NCBI RefSeq assembly: GCF_030159055.1
Contig: NZ_BQXQ01000010.1
Location: 1-64,000, forward strand
From: Acidovorax sp. SUPP3334
GTDB taxonomy: Bacteria; Pseudomonadota; Gammaproteobacteria; Burkholderiales; Burkholderiaceae_C
Direction: 5' to 3'
DNA: 64,000 bases
In this document: positions 1-9,608 of the stretch, in pieces
Layout: each line of letters starts with the position of its first letter
Numbering within the stretch: position 1 is the stretch's first letter
Notes under the pieces: generated by a model
Seen by the model: the letters and a program-made list of their open reading frames with translations, nothing else
Database searches by the model: none
What the model was told of the DNA's origin: nothing
Program-made: the position numbers and the translations under genes

Positions 1-111
1 GCGACCTTCCAATGTCAATCTGGCATTCTTATGGCTGTTCATCCGGTGGGATCCCTCTGTGACTCTGAAGCGTGTTAACTCCAGTTTCCCAGACCCATTC
101 GGGTGAACAAC

Positions 112-264
112 CTATTGAGACATCACATCTAGTCCACTGCGGAAATGCTGGACGAAGAACAAAGGGGGCTGTCCGCTGGAGTCATTGCCCCAGCGGCGAT
201 AGGCGAACTTGTCGCCATCCACGTCAATGAAGCGGGTGGGGGCTGTCACGTGAGTGTTTTCCAT
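112..264 (-). pseudogene. Truncated alpha/beta hydrolase, N-terminal fragment
   Basis: About 50 codons survive from the start of an alpha/beta hydrolase gene. Reading from the ATG at 264, the protein begins MENTHVTAPTRF and keeps the typical N-terminal strand pattern FAYRRWG and the oxyanion-region segment FFVQHF, then diverges after GLD and stops. The family is usually 270-300 residues, so more than 80% is missing, including the nucleophile Ser, Asp and His. Downstream DNA (1-111) does not continue the protein in any frame that I can see. It is divergent from the TetR gene, the usual arrangement for a regulator and its target, so the regulator may have lost its original target. Confidence 0.6.
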
Positions 265-314
265 GTCCAGCAGCCTTTTAAGTAGAGTCCCGTCAATGAT
301 GTCGATCATCATCT

Positions 315-349
315 TTGATGTCAAGAATTTAGATGATATTTGACATCAA
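315..349. promoter_or_regulatory. Inverted repeat, probable TetR operator
   Basis: A perfect 10-base inverted repeat, TTGATGTCAA at 315-324 and TTGACATCAA at 340-349, is separated by 15 bases. It lies in the AT-rich divergent promoter region between the hydrolase remnant and the TetR gene, 54 bases before the regulator start. Position and symmetry fit autoregulation by the TetR protein. Binding is inferred. Confidence 0.6.
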
Positions 350-402
350 TGTATATTCAATGCTCCGCCGATGGCGCAGGCACAGGCACAGGTATTCCTG
401 AC

Positions 403-987
403 ATGAAGGTCACTAAAGCACAGGCGCAGGCGAACCGGGCGCACATTGTTCAGACGGCATCTGCGCTGTTTCGCCAGCGTGGTTACGAAGGCGTGGGGAT
501 CGCGGAATTGATGGCGGCCGCCGGCTTCACCCATGGCGGGTTTTACAAACACTTCCCATCCAAGGCAGACCTGCTGGCACAAGCAGCGACTTTCGGTTTT
601 GAACAGGCCGTGGCCAACGCGGAAGGGGTCGATGCGGCCGAATTCGTGAGGCACTACCTGTCCCGGCAGCACCGCGATTCGCGCGGCGACGGTTGCACGT
701 TGGCCGCGCTGTCCGGAGACGCTGCGCGTCATCCAGAGCCGATCAAGGCAGTGTTTTCAACCGGTATTGAAAGCCTGTTGGCGACGCTGGCCAGACAGTC
801 TGATGCGCCGGAGGACGAAAAACAGGAAGGCGACTTGCGTGCAAAGCGCATCGAAGTGATTGCGCAGGTGATTGGCGCCCTCGTGCTGTCGCGGGCCTGC
901 CCTGACGATTCACCACTCGCGGACGAGATTCTGGATGTCTGTCTGGCGGCAGCGCTACAGAGGCAGCCTTTCACCTGTGCGACCTAG
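403..987 (+). CDS. TetR/AcrR family transcriptional regulator
   Basis: A 194-residue TetR-type repressor. The N-terminal helix-turn-helix runs over about residues 10-55 and shows the usual pattern IVQTASALFRQRGYEG...IAELMAAAG...GGFYKHFPSKADLL. The rest is the ligand-binding, dimerising domain, with a Cys in the DGCTLAAL segment common in YxaF/LmrA-like members. I chose the ATG at 403 because the HTH starts right after it and the upstream extension from 340 would overlap the palindromic operator. It is divergent from a broken hydrolase, and its 3' end runs into an ADP-ribosylglycohydrolase remnant, so the neighbourhood is rearranged. The ligand is unknown. Confidence 0.88.
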   Translation: MKVTKAQAQANRAHIVQTASALFRQRGYEGVGIAELMAAAGFTHGGFYKHFPSKADLLAQAATFGFEQAVANAEGVDAAEFVRHYLSRQHRDSRGDGCTLAALSGDAARHPEPIKAVFSTGIESLLATLARQSDAPEDEKQEGDLRAKRIEVIAQVIGALVLSRACPDDSPLADEILDVCLAAALQRQPFTCAT

Positions 988-1247
988 ACGCTCCAACCGG
1001 GAGCGACTATGTGGTGGACTGCCTCTGGTCCGCGGTTGCAGCAGTGCTTTGGACCCGCACCTTTGAGGATTGCTTGCGCTGCGCGATCTGCTTTGGCAAC
1101 GACACGGACACCACGGCTTGTGTCGCTGGGGGATGGGCTGGGTTGCTGTACGGCGAGGAATCCATTCCATTGCGGTGGCGAGAGCAATTGCGAGGCAAGC
1201 ATCTGGTGGAGCCGCTGCTTGAACGCTTGATCGCATGCTGGGACTGA
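985..1247 (+). pseudogene. ADP-ribosylglycohydrolase, C-terminal remnant
   Basis: The stretch encodes YVVDCLWSAVAAV, then GNDTDTTACVAGGWAGLLYG. This is the conserved C-terminal metal-binding block of DraG-type ADP-ribosylglycohydrolases, where the two Asp of the GxDTDT motif bind Mg. Only about 80 of roughly 300 residues remain, and the reading frame starts inside the stop region of the TetR gene, so a deletion or recombination has fused the two. No start codon or ribosome site fits. These enzymes remove ADP-ribose from proteins; whether the original was part of a defence or toxin system cannot be told from this piece. Confidence 0.7.
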
Positions 1248-1292
1248 CTTCGACCAGAACCGGCTTCCCGCGAAGCCCGTGATGGCTACCGC

Positions 1293-1729
1293 TCAAGGTC
1301 TGCGCATCTCTCCCGAGAAAATGCAGTCGTCCGGCAGGGGTGAATCGGGTGCATCCAGGTGCGCCTGCATGGCTGAATTCTTGGCCTCTGCGTCGGGGCC
1401 TGAGCATCTGAAGCCCTTCTTGAAGAAAAATTCGGCTGCGCCTTCGTGTTGGCAGAGCAGGTGGTGGAAGGCAACTGCCGCTGCTGCTGGATGTTCTCAG
1501 CCATGGCCAGAAGCTGACTGCCAACGCCGCTGAATCGCCTTCGATTCGCGTTTTCGATGGTCAGCCCTTTCAGGGCGCCGGGCAGCGGCGCCAAGCTCAT
1601 GGTGCCCAAGTGCGTGCTTCTCGTCGGGCTCGTGCTGCGCAGTTCGACGATGGTGGCGCTGCCAGAGGCTCGGGTGACCTGCTCCGCGGGGAGATACCGG
1701 TTCTGGGACTTGCCATGGATGCGAGTCAT
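1293..1729 (-). pseudogene. GNAT acetyltransferase-like gene, frameshifted
   Basis: Read on the minus strand, one frame gives a segment resembling the acetyl-CoA pyrophosphate loop of GNAT enzymes (GVGSQLLAMAENI) followed by LPSTTCSANTKA. After a one-base shift near 1440 another frame continues with AEFFFKKGFRCSGPDAEAK and ends MRRP at 1293. The combined reading matches the usual GNAT order (helix, beta strand, FF..GF near the C terminus). A single frameshift and a weak N-terminal half make it a likely pseudogene. The family call is moderate; another fold with the same motif spacing is possible. Confidence 0.45.
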
Positions 1730-1903
1730 GGGCTAAAGCTGTGCGGTGAAAGGGTAAGCGGCGTCGAAAGCCGATTGGACATTCCATGGCTCAGATCGCG
1801 CTTTGCGTTCGCGAAGCAGCTCGGCGGTGCCCGAATTCTTCAGTGCCGTGACCGGGTCTTGCCCCTCGCGGCAAGTGCCAGACTGCGCTGCCACAATCGT
1901 TCC

Positions 1904-2695
1904 ATGACCCGCCCCATCGCTTCTACCTCCCCTGGCATCGCCACCCCCGGGGTTTCCCGGCAAGACCTGCAGCGCGCCTTCGACACCCTGCTGCAGCCCG
2001 AGCGCTTCAAGGACTACGGCCCCAACGGCCTGCAGGTCGAAGGCAAGGACCGCATCGCGCGCATCGTGAGCGGCGTGACGGCCAGCCGGGCGTTGATCGA
2101 TGCGGCCATCGAGGACGGTGCCGATGCGATCTTCGTGCACCACGGCCTGTTCTGGCGCGGGCAGGACGGCCGCGTGACGGGCTGGATGAAGCAGCGGCTG
2201 CAGCGGCTGCTGGCCCACGACATCAACCTCTTCGCCTACCACCTGCCGCTGGATGCGCACGCCGAACTGGGCAACAACGCGCAACTGGGCCGCGTGCTGG
2301 GCGTGGCGGCCGATGCGCGCTTCGGCGAGCAGGATCTGGGCTTTGCCGGACCGGCGCAGTTCGCCGATGCGCAGGCCCTGGCCCGGCACGTGGAGGGCGC
2401 GCTCGGCCGCCCGGTGACGCTGGTGCAGCCGGAGCCCCGGCCGATCACCCGCCTGGCCTGGTGCACGGGCGGGGCGCAGGGCTATTTCGAGGGTGCGATC
2501 GCCGCCGGGGCCGATGCGTTCATCACCGGCGAGATCTCCGAGCCGCAGGCCCACCTGGCGCGCGAGACGGGCGTGGCCTTCATCGCAGCGGGGCACCACG
2601 CCACCGAGCGCTACGGCGCGCCCGCCGTGGCCGAGCGGGTGGCGGCGCAGTGGGGCATCGCCCACCGGTTCATCGAGATCGACAACCCGGCCTGA
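1904..2695 (+). CDS. NIF3 / YbgI-family metal-binding protein
   Basis: A 263-residue NIF3-like protein (DUF34, often labelled GTP cyclohydrolase 1 type 2 homolog; true reaction uncertain). It has the two metal-ligand clusters of the family: VHHG near residue 90 and YHLPLDAH around 117 in the N-terminal half, and GHHATERYG near residue 230 at the C terminus. A longer reading from 1610 would be open but lacks family similarity before MTRPIAS, so I start at 1904. The N-terminal 20 residues are Pro/Ser/Thr-rich. It stands alone; dispersed repeat copy a follows 7 bases after the stop. Confidence 0.9.
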   Translation: MTRPIASTSPGIATPGVSRQDLQRAFDTLLQPERFKDYGPNGLQVEGKDRIARIVSGVTASRALIDAAIEDGADAIFVHHGLFWRGQDGRVTGWMKQRLQRLLAHDINLFAYHLPLDAHAELGNNAQLGRVLGVAADARFGEQDLGFAGPAQFADAQALARHVEGALGRPVTLVQPEPRPITRLAWCTGGAQGYFEGAIAAGADAFITGEISEPQAHLARETGVAFIAAGHHATERYGAPAVAERVAAQWGIAHRFIEIDNPA

Positions 2696-2702
2696 AACGC
2701 TT

Positions 2703-2748
2703 TAGCTATCAAAAATATAGCAATATGCCCTAGTGCTTATTGTGCTGG
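2703..2748 (+). repeat. Dispersed 46-bp repeat, copy a
   Basis: Intergenic copy of a repeat found in several places here. It starts with a small hairpin (GCTAT, short spacer, ATAGC), followed by the block CCCTAGTG and ends near ATTGCGCTGG (here ATTGTGCTGG). Copies b, d, e and f share the same order and length. Confidence 0.85.
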
Positions 2749-2774
2749 CGGGCAAAAAGGCTTGATGCCCTCCA

Positions 2775-3818
2775 CTACATCACCCGCCCGTACCACCACA
2801 CCGACAGCGCGGCCGCCAGCAGCATGAGCACCGCGCCGGCCAGCGCGAACAGGGCGGATACCTCGGTTTCCTTCTTTTCCACCGTGAGGCGCGAGCTGAG
2901 CGTCTCGTACACCTTCTGCAGGTCGGAGGCGGTGGCTGCGTGAAAGTATTCCGCATTGGTGCGCAGCGCCACGGATTTCAGCGTGTCTTCGTCCAGCCGC
3001 ACGCGCATGGACCAGCCTTCGAACCCGATGGTCTCGCCCGCCACCGTGCCCACGCCCACGGTGTACACGCGCACGCCCCGGTCGGCAGCCCACTGCGCGG
3101 CTTCGAGCGGGTCCACGCCCGTGGTGCGCTGGCCGTCGGTGAGCATGATGATGGCGGCCGAGGTGTACGAGCCCGGCGCTACGGGCGTGAACGGCTTCCT
3201 GCCCTGCGCCCGGCCCACCTCGTCGATGGGCTGCGAGCGCATGGCCTGCCGCCCGCCCAGCGCGGCGATGTCGATGCCCGAGTCGGGAAAGAGCGTGGCC
3301 AGCGACAGCAGGATGCCGTTGCCCGTCGCCGTGCCGCGCTGCAGCTGGAAGCTGTCGATGGCCTTCACCAGGTCTTCATGGTTCTGCGTGGGCAGCTGCG
3401 CCAGCTGGGCGCTGCCGGCGAACGCCACCACGCCCACGCGCACATGGCGGGGCAGGTCGGCGATGAAGGCCTTGGCGGCGTTCTGCGCGGCGGTGATGCG
3501 GTCGGGCAGCACATCGGCGGCGCGCATGCTGCCCGAGACGTCCATGGCCAGCATGATGGTCTGCTGCTGCGAGGGCAGGGTGATGACGGCCAGCGGGCGG
3601 GCCGCCGCCAGCAGCAGCGCGGCCAGCCCCAGCAGGAACAGCAGCGGCGGCACGTGGCGCCGCCAGGTCGTGCGCCCGCCCAGGGCTTCGCGCACGAGCC
3701 CCAGGCTGGGGTAGTGCAGGGCGGTGGCGCGGCGGCGGCGCAGCAGCCAGGCGTACAGCAGCACCAGCACCGGCAGCACTGCCAGCAGCCAGAGGAACGA
3801 GGGCCAGAGAAAGACCAT
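2775..3818 (-). CDS. BatA-like VWA-domain membrane protein
   Basis: A 347-residue membrane protein with a von Willebrand A domain. Two N-terminal membrane helices (about residues 5-25 and 58-75) are followed by the VWA domain, with the metal-ion-dependent adhesion site DVSGS at about residue 93 and TDGQ near 227. A C-terminal membrane helix lies near residues 322-342. It is the last gene of an operon with DUF58 and MoxR genes, the standard MoxR-DUF58-VWA set thought to assist assembly or maturation of envelope proteins or stress tolerance. Its partner VWA gene (BatB) and a TPR gene are not next to it. Confidence 0.88.
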   Translation of the reverse strand: MVFLWPSFLWLLAVLPVLVLLYAWLLRRRRATALHYPSLGLVREALGGRTTWRRHVPPLLFLLGLAALLLAAARPLAVITLPSQQQTIMLAMDVSGSMRAADVLPDRITAAQNAAKAFIADLPRHVRVGVVAFAGSAQLAQLPTQNHEDLVKAIDSFQLQRGTATGNGILLSLATLFPDSGIDIAALGGRQAMRSQPIDEVGRAQGRKPFTPVAPGSYTSAAIIMLTDGQRTTGVDPLEAAQWAADRGVRVYTVGVGTVAGETIGFEGWSMRVRLDEDTLKSVALRTNAEYFHAATASDLQKVYETLSSRLTVEKKETEVSALFALAGAVLMLLAAALSVWWYGRVM

Positions 3819-3844
3819 GGTGCGGCGGCTCCTGCTTTTTCTTT

Positions 3845-4895
3845 CTAGGCGGCCCGGGCCGCGGCGTGCCAGGGCGCGGGGGGGCGGTACGCGGGCTTGG
3901 CGGGCTGGCGGCCCCGCAGTTCCATGAAGCGGACCAGCGCGTCCAGCAGGTCGTCGCCGGTCGCCAGCTCCAGCGTGTCGGCGCCGGCGCGCGCCAGCGA
4001 TTCACGCAAGGCGGCCTCGCGCTGGGCGGCCAGCCGCGCGAAGCGGTGGCGGAAGGCCTTGTCGCGCGTGTCCACCTGCAACTGGTCGCCGGTTTCGGGG
4101 TCGCGCAGGGTGACCAGGCCGACGTCGGGCAGCGCCAGTTCCAGCGGGTCCAGCAGGCGCACGGCCACCACGTCGTGGCGCTGCGCGAGCTGGGCCAGGG
4201 GCTTTTCCCAGCCGGGCGCGGTGATGAAGTCCGACACCACGAACACGGCCGAGCGGCGGCGCACCGTGCCCAGGGCCGTGCCCAGCAGGTGCGACAGGTC
4301 GGTGGCGCCGGGGGGCGCCTTCGCAGGCCCGGGCACCTGCAGCAGGCGGTGCAGCAGGTGCAGCACGTGGGCGCGGCTGGCACGCGGCGGCAGGATGGCG
4401 TCCACGCCCGGGGCGCGCCCTGCGCTGGCGGGCGCTGCGGTGGCCGAAGGGGCTGCGGCCCCCGCGCCGTACAGCATGGCGCCCACGCGGTTGCCGTGGC
4501 GCGTGAGCAGGCGCGCCAGCACGGCCACGAAGCCCGCGAGGATGTCGCGCTTGGCCTGCCCCGGCGGCCCGAAATCGACCGACGGGCTCAGGTCCAGCAG
4601 GAACCAGGCCGCCATCTCGCGGTCTTCGGAGAACACGCGCACATGCGGCACGGCAAGCCGCGCGGTCACGTTCCAGTCGATGTGGCGCACGTCGTCGTGC
4701 GGCTGGTATTCGCGCAGGTCGGCCAGGTCCAGCCCACCGCCGCGCAGCAGCGTGCGGTAGTCGCCCTGCAGCAGGCCGTCGAGCCGGCGGATGACCGTCC
4801 ATTCGAGCTGGCGCAGCAGGCGCTCGGCCTGGCCGGGCAGCGCCGCCGCCGTGCCGCGGGCAGCGGACGGCGCGCTGGCGGCGCCGGCGCGGGGG

Positions 4896-4915
<20 letters not shown>
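3845..4915 (-). CDS. DUF58 domain protein of a MoxR operon
   Basis: A 356-residue soluble DUF58 protein. The hallmark segment DLADLREYQPHDDVRHIDW sits around residues 60-80, followed by a VWA-like fold (WFLLDLSPSVDFG). The N-terminal 25 residues are Ala/Pro-rich and low complexity. The start overlaps the MoxR stop by 20 bases, and the VWA gene follows 26 bases after its stop, so the three are co-transcribed and probably translationally coupled. The protein probably acts as an adaptor between the MoxR ATPase and the VWA membrane proteins. Confidence 0.9.
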
Positions 4916-5924
<1,009 letters not shown>

Positions 5925-5975
5925 GGGGCGGGCTCCGAGAGAGGGGGGACGGATGGTGGAGGGGATCATCTTTGT

Positions 5976-6944
5976 CTAGAACGGCGGCATGCCGACGGCG
6001 GCCGCCGCGTTCTCGATGGGCACGGCGAAGCCGATGCCGATGAAGGTGCGCGCGGGCGTGGGGTTCAGGATGGCGGTGACGATGCCGACCACCTCGCCAT
6101 CCAGCGTGACGAGCGGCCCGCCCGAATTGCCGGGGTTGGCGGCCGCGTCGAACTGGATCAGGTGCTGCAGCTCGCGCTTGCCCTCGGGCGAGTCGAATTC
6201 ACGCTCCAGCCCCGACACCACGCCGGCCGAGGCCGAGGGGCCGATGCCGAACGGAAATCCCACCGCCACCACCGGGTCGCCCGGGCGCAGGTTCTGCGTG
6301 GAGCGCAGCGGGGCGGCCACCAGGTCGTCGGGAATCTTGTGGGCCTGCAGCACGGCCAGGTCGTTCTCGGGCTGCACGCCGGTCACGCTGGCGCCGGCCT
6401 CCATGCCGTCGGCGAACGTGATCTGCACGCGCGTGGTGCCCTGCACGACATGCAGGTTGGTCAGGATCACGCCCTTGTCCACGATCACCACGCCGGTGCC
6501 GATGCCGCGCTCGACCTCCTTGCCTTTCTTGGTGCGGCTGTAGCCGATCACCCGCACCACCGACGGCGCGATGGTTTGCACGGCCCGTGCCGTGGCGGCA
6601 GGCAGGGGCTGCGTCTCCAGCGTGCGCAGCACGGCGGCGTCGATGTCCTTTTGCGTGAGGGGGGGCGCAGACGGGCGCTGGCCCATCCACACGCTGGCGG
6701 CAAGCAGCGCCGACAGCAGTGCGATGGCGGCCCAGAGGGCGCGCTGGGTCTGGGTATTGGTATTGCGCTGGCCGCGCGGGCCAGGAAGGGCGGAAGGGGA
6801 GGTGACGGGGGCGGGCTGGCCCGCAAGGCCGGGCGGCGAGGCGGCCGCGCCGGTGCCGCGCGGTGTGGCGGCCTCTTGGGCAGGCGCCTCGGGGGCGCTG
6901 CGCCGGTCGGAGCGGGAGCTGCTGTAGCGGGGCGGCCTTTGCAT
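5976..6944 (-). CDS. Membrane-anchored trypsin-like (S1C) serine protease
   Basis: A 322-residue HtrA-like protease without a PDZ domain. A cytoplasmic Pro/Ala/Ser-rich tail of about 65 residues precedes one membrane helix (ALWAAIALLSALLAASVW). The catalytic triad is visible: His in TNLHVVQG, Asp in ENDLAVL and Ser in NPGNSGGP. The protease domain would be periplasmic, suggesting cleavage or quality control of envelope proteins. It sits directly upstream of the moxR gene on the same strand, about 50 bases away, and may belong to the same envelope-related operon. Lack of PDZ makes substrate recruitment through a partner likely. Confidence 0.9.
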   Translation of the reverse strand: MQRPPRYSSSRSDRRSAPEAPAQEAATPRGTGAAASPPGLAGQPAPVTSPSALPGPRGQRNTNTQTQRALWAAIALLSALLAASVWMGQRPSAPPLTQKDIDAAVLRTLETQPLPAATARAVQTIAPSVVRVIGYSRTKKGKEVERGIGTGVVIVDKGVILTNLHVVQGTTRVQITFADGMEAGASVTGVQPENDLAVLQAHKIPDDLVAAPLRSTQNLRPGDPVVAVGFPFGIGPSASAGVVSGLEREFDSPEGKRELQHLIQFDAAANPGNSGGPLVTLDGEVVGIVTAILNPTPARTFIGIGFAVPIENAAAAVGMPPF

Positions 6945-7053
6945 GCTGACACCTCTGAAAGCGGGCGCGCCACAGAGGGTGGCGGCGGACCGTTCACGGT
7001 AGCACGGAAAAGACCGCCGCGCGTGTGACAGGGCGTATCGAGGGCCTGTCGAT

Positions 7054-7076
7054 GCCTATAGAGGCCTATAGAGGCC
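7054..7076. repeat. Short tandem repeat
   Basis: Two adjacent copies of GCCTATAGAG (7054-7063 and 7064-7073) plus the start of a third. It lies in the gap between the divergent protease and TatD genes. No known function. Confidence 0.6.
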
Positions 7077-7133
7077 CATTGAGACTTATCGATGGCGCAT
7101 CGGCGGGGCATGCGCGTCGGGCATCATCGGCGC

Positions 7134-7982
7134 ATGGACACCTGGATCGACACCCATTGCCACCTGGATGAGTTCGAGGCCCATGCCGGCCTCGAACACC
7201 TGGACCGCGTGCGCGGCGAAGCGGCCAAGGCCGGCGTGGCCCACTGCGTGCTGCCTGCGGTCGAGCTCTCCAACCTGGACGCCGTGCGCCGCCTCGCGCA
7301 CCGCCATGGCGACAGCTACGCGCTGGGCATCCACCCGCTCTTCACCGGCCGCGCCGGCGACCGCGACGTGGACGCGCTGGCCGAGGCGCTCGCGGCGCAC
7401 CATGGCGATCCGCGCCTGGTCGCCATCGGCGAAATCGGCCTCGACTACTTCGTGCCGGAGCTGGACGGCCCGCGGCAGGAGCGCTTCTACCGTGCCCAGC
7501 TGCAGCTCGCCCAGCGGTTCGATCTGCCGGTGATCCTGCATGTGCGGCGCTCGTGCGACAAGGTGCTCAAGGGCCTGCGCGAGCGGCGCGTGCGCGGCGG
7601 CATCGCCCATGCCTTCAACGGCAGCCTGCAGCAGGCCGAGGCGTTCATCGCGATGGGCTTCAAGCTCGGCTTCGGCGGCGCGGTCACGTTCGACCGCGCG
7701 CTGCAGCTGCGGCGGCTCGCGGCGGAACTGCCGCTCCAATCGCTGGTGCTGGAGACGGACGCCCCCGACATTCCGCCGCACTGGCTGTACGTGACGGCCG
7801 CCGAGCGGGCCGCCGGCGCACCGCCGGCGCGCAACACGCCCGGCGAGCTGCCGCGCATCGCCGAGGTGGTGGCCGGGCTGCGCGGCATGCCGGTGGACGA
7901 GCTGGCGCAGGCCACGCGGGCCAATGCCATCGCTGCGCTGCCCCGGCTGGCGGCGCTGCTGGAGGCATCGAAGGTTCAATGA
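7134..7982 (+). CDS. TatD-family metal-dependent hydrolase
   Basis: A 282-residue TatD-type TIM-barrel metalloenzyme (DNase or related hydrolase). It has the N-terminal metal motif DTHCHLD at residues 6-12, the bridging Glu in IGEIGLDYF, His in ILHVRRS, and the C-terminal ETDAPD motif. Only the ATG at 7134 places DTHCHLD at the usual distance; the upstream ATG at 7092 would add 14 unlike residues. The divergent upstream gap carries a short tandem repeat. The neighbouring DNA glycosylase gene downstream suggests, weakly, a nucleic acid maintenance role. Confidence 0.92.
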   Translation: MDTWIDTHCHLDEFEAHAGLEHLDRVRGEAAKAGVAHCVLPAVELSNLDAVRRLAHRHGDSYALGIHPLFTGRAGDRDVDALAEALAAHHGDPRLVAIGEIGLDYFVPELDGPRQERFYRAQLQLAQRFDLPVILHVRRSCDKVLKGLRERRVRGGIAHAFNGSLQQAEAFIAMGFKLGFGGAVTFDRALQLRRLAAELPLQSLVLETDAPDIPPHWLYVTAAERAAGAPPARNTPGELPRIAEVVAGLRGMPVDELAQATRANAIAALPRLAALLEASKVQ

Positions 7983-8019
7983 AACCAAAGGGACTGAGGA
8001 CTTCAAGGCTTTCAGGCCT

Positions 8020-8065
8020 CCAGCGCAATCAGCACTAGGGGGTGTTGCTATTGAATTGATAGCTA
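8020..8065 (-). repeat. Dispersed 46-bp repeat, copy b
   Basis: Inverse-oriented copy of the dispersed repeat between tatD and the glycosylase gene. On the minus strand it reads TAGCTATCAA...CAATAGCAAC, then CCCTAGTG, then ATTGCGCTGG. Confidence 0.85.
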
Positions 8066-8130
8066 CCGCCACCGACGGGTTCCGGCGCCTTCTTCCGACC
8101 ATTTTTCTCCCCGAAGCGCATCGATCATGG

Positions 8131-8733
8131 ATGGCAGCCATGGACCGTCTTTCCAATCCTCCCACTGTTCCCCTTCCGCCCGGGCCGGCGCCGGCGCCCG
8201 GGGCTCCGCGCCTGGCCGGGCTGGCACCGGTGGTCTCCCCGTGCACGGCGGTGCTGGTGCTGGGCAGCTTTCCCGGCGCGGCATCGCTGCGGGTGGGGCA
8301 GTACTACGGGCATCCGCAGAACCACTTCTGGCGCATCCTGCAGGCGCTGTGGCCCGCGCAGCCGCTGCCGGGCCGGGACGATTACGCCGGGCGCTGCGCG
8401 TGGCTGCTCGACCATGGCCTCGGCCTGTGGGACGTGTATGCGGCCTGCGAGCGCGAGGGCAGCCTGGACGCCGACATCCGCAACGCCGTGGTGAACGATT
8501 TCCAGGCGCTGCGCGGCCAGTGTCCGCGGCTGGCCGCCATCGCCCACAATGGCGGGGAGAGCTTCCGGCACGCCAAGGCCGTGCGCACGCAGATGGGCCT
8601 GCCCCCTCCACTGCGGGAGGGCAGCGTGCATTCCCTGCGTCTGCCCTCCACCAGCCCGGCCAATGCGTCGTGGAGCTTCGAGAAAAAACTGAACGCCTGG
8701 GCCACGGCCCTGGCCCCTTATGGATTGGTGTGA
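8131..8733 (+). CDS. DNA-deoxyinosine glycosylase (UDG family 6-like)
   Basis: A 200-residue glycosylase of the uracil-DNA glycosylase superfamily. The signature LGSFPGAASL is followed by QYYGHPQNHFW, with Asn as the likely catalytic residue, and the C-terminal intercalation-loop motif LPSTSPAN matches the hypoxanthine-DNA glycosylase branch. It would excise deaminated adenine from DNA. The first 35 residues are Pro-rich and not conserved; the start could be the ATG at 8131 or 8140, neither with a clear ribosome site. The stop overlaps the next gene by 14 bases, so the two are coupled. Confidence 0.85.
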   Translation: MAAMDRLSNPPTVPLPPGPAPAPGAPRLAGLAPVVSPCTAVLVLGSFPGAASLRVGQYYGHPQNHFWRILQALWPAQPLPGRDDYAGRCAWLLDHGLGLWDVYAACEREGSLDADIRNAVVNDFQALRGQCPRLAAIAHNGGESFRHAKAVRTQMGLPPPLREGSVHSLRLPSTSPANASWSFEKKLNAWATALAPYGLV

Positions 8734-9502
8734 CGATTTGACCCGCAAGAAAACCGCCAGCGAAACCTTCCCGGAGGTGAGCGTCTCCGACGACGGCGAG
8801 GTGCGCCACCTGCACCTGGGCACCCCCTGGATACAAGGCTCCATGCGCGTGGCCGAGCCGTTCGGGCTCGAACTGGAATACGTGCAGCGCATGATGGCCT
8901 GGCTGCTCTTCGTCGAGCCCGCCAGCGTGACCAAGCGCCATGCGATGCAGCTGGGCCTGGGGGCGGGCGCGCTCACCAAGTTCTGCCACAAGAAGCTGCG
9001 CATGTGCGCCACCGCCATCGAGCTGAACCCGCAGGTGCTGGCCGTGTGCCGCGCCTGGTTCAAGCTGCCGCCCGACGGCCCCAAGCTGCGCGTGGTGCTG
9101 GCCGATGCCGCCCAGGAGATCCGCAACCCCATGTGGCTGGGCACGGTCGATGCCCTGCAGGTGGACCTGTACGACCACGAAGCCGCCGCGCCCGTGCTCG
9201 ACAGCGCCGACTTCTATGCCGACTGCCGCGCGCTGCTGTCCGAGGACGGCGCCATGACCGTCAACCTCTTCGGCCGCGCCTCCAGCTACGAGCGCAGCCT
9301 GGGCAAGATGGCCGAGGCCTTCGGTGCCGATGCGCTGTGGGCGTTCAAGCCCACGCGCGAGGGCAACACCGTGGTGCTGGCGCAGCGCACGCCCACCCGG
9401 CCCAGGCGCGCCGACCTGCTCGCGCGGGCCGAGGCGATCCAGGCCCGCTGGGATCTGCCGGCCGCCAAATGGCCGCGCGGCTTCAAGCCGGTGGCCGCAT
9501 GA
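8720..9502 (+). CDS. Spermidine synthase-like methyltransferase-fold protein
   Basis: A 260-residue Rossmann-fold protein related to spermidine synthases. It has QLGLGAGALTKFC as the nucleotide-binding-loop equivalent of GGG, AIELNP as the acidic loop, and VDLYD in place of the catalytic DxxD region. Residues that bind decarboxylated S-adenosylmethionine are only partly kept, so polyamine synthesis is not assured; many such stand-alone homologs have unknown substrates. It overlaps the glycosylase gene by 14 bases. The ATG at 8720 is the only good start. Confidence 0.75.
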   Translation: MDWCDDLTRKKTASETFPEVSVSDDGEVRHLHLGTPWIQGSMRVAEPFGLELEYVQRMMAWLLFVEPASVTKRHAMQLGLGAGALTKFCHKKLRMCATAIELNPQVLAVCRAWFKLPPDGPKLRVVLADAAQEIRNPMWLGTVDALQVDLYDHEAAAPVLDSADFYADCRALLSEDGAMTVNLFGRASSYERSLGKMAEAFGADALWAFKPTREGNTVVLAQRTPTRPRRADLLARAEAIQARWDLPAAKWPRGFKPVAA

Positions 9503-9608
9503 CCGCAAGGCCGCCGCGTTCCGGGCCGATGCCTGAACCGGCGCCCGGGCTCTCGTCCGTTCGCGTTTCCGTCTCTCTCGGGTTCATCCCTTTGAACGAG
9601 GTCCTTTC

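Noticed and set aside
1-111. Insertion sequence end next to the broken hydrolase
   Set aside because: No terminal inverted repeat, target duplication or transposase segment can be seen in the 111 bases available.
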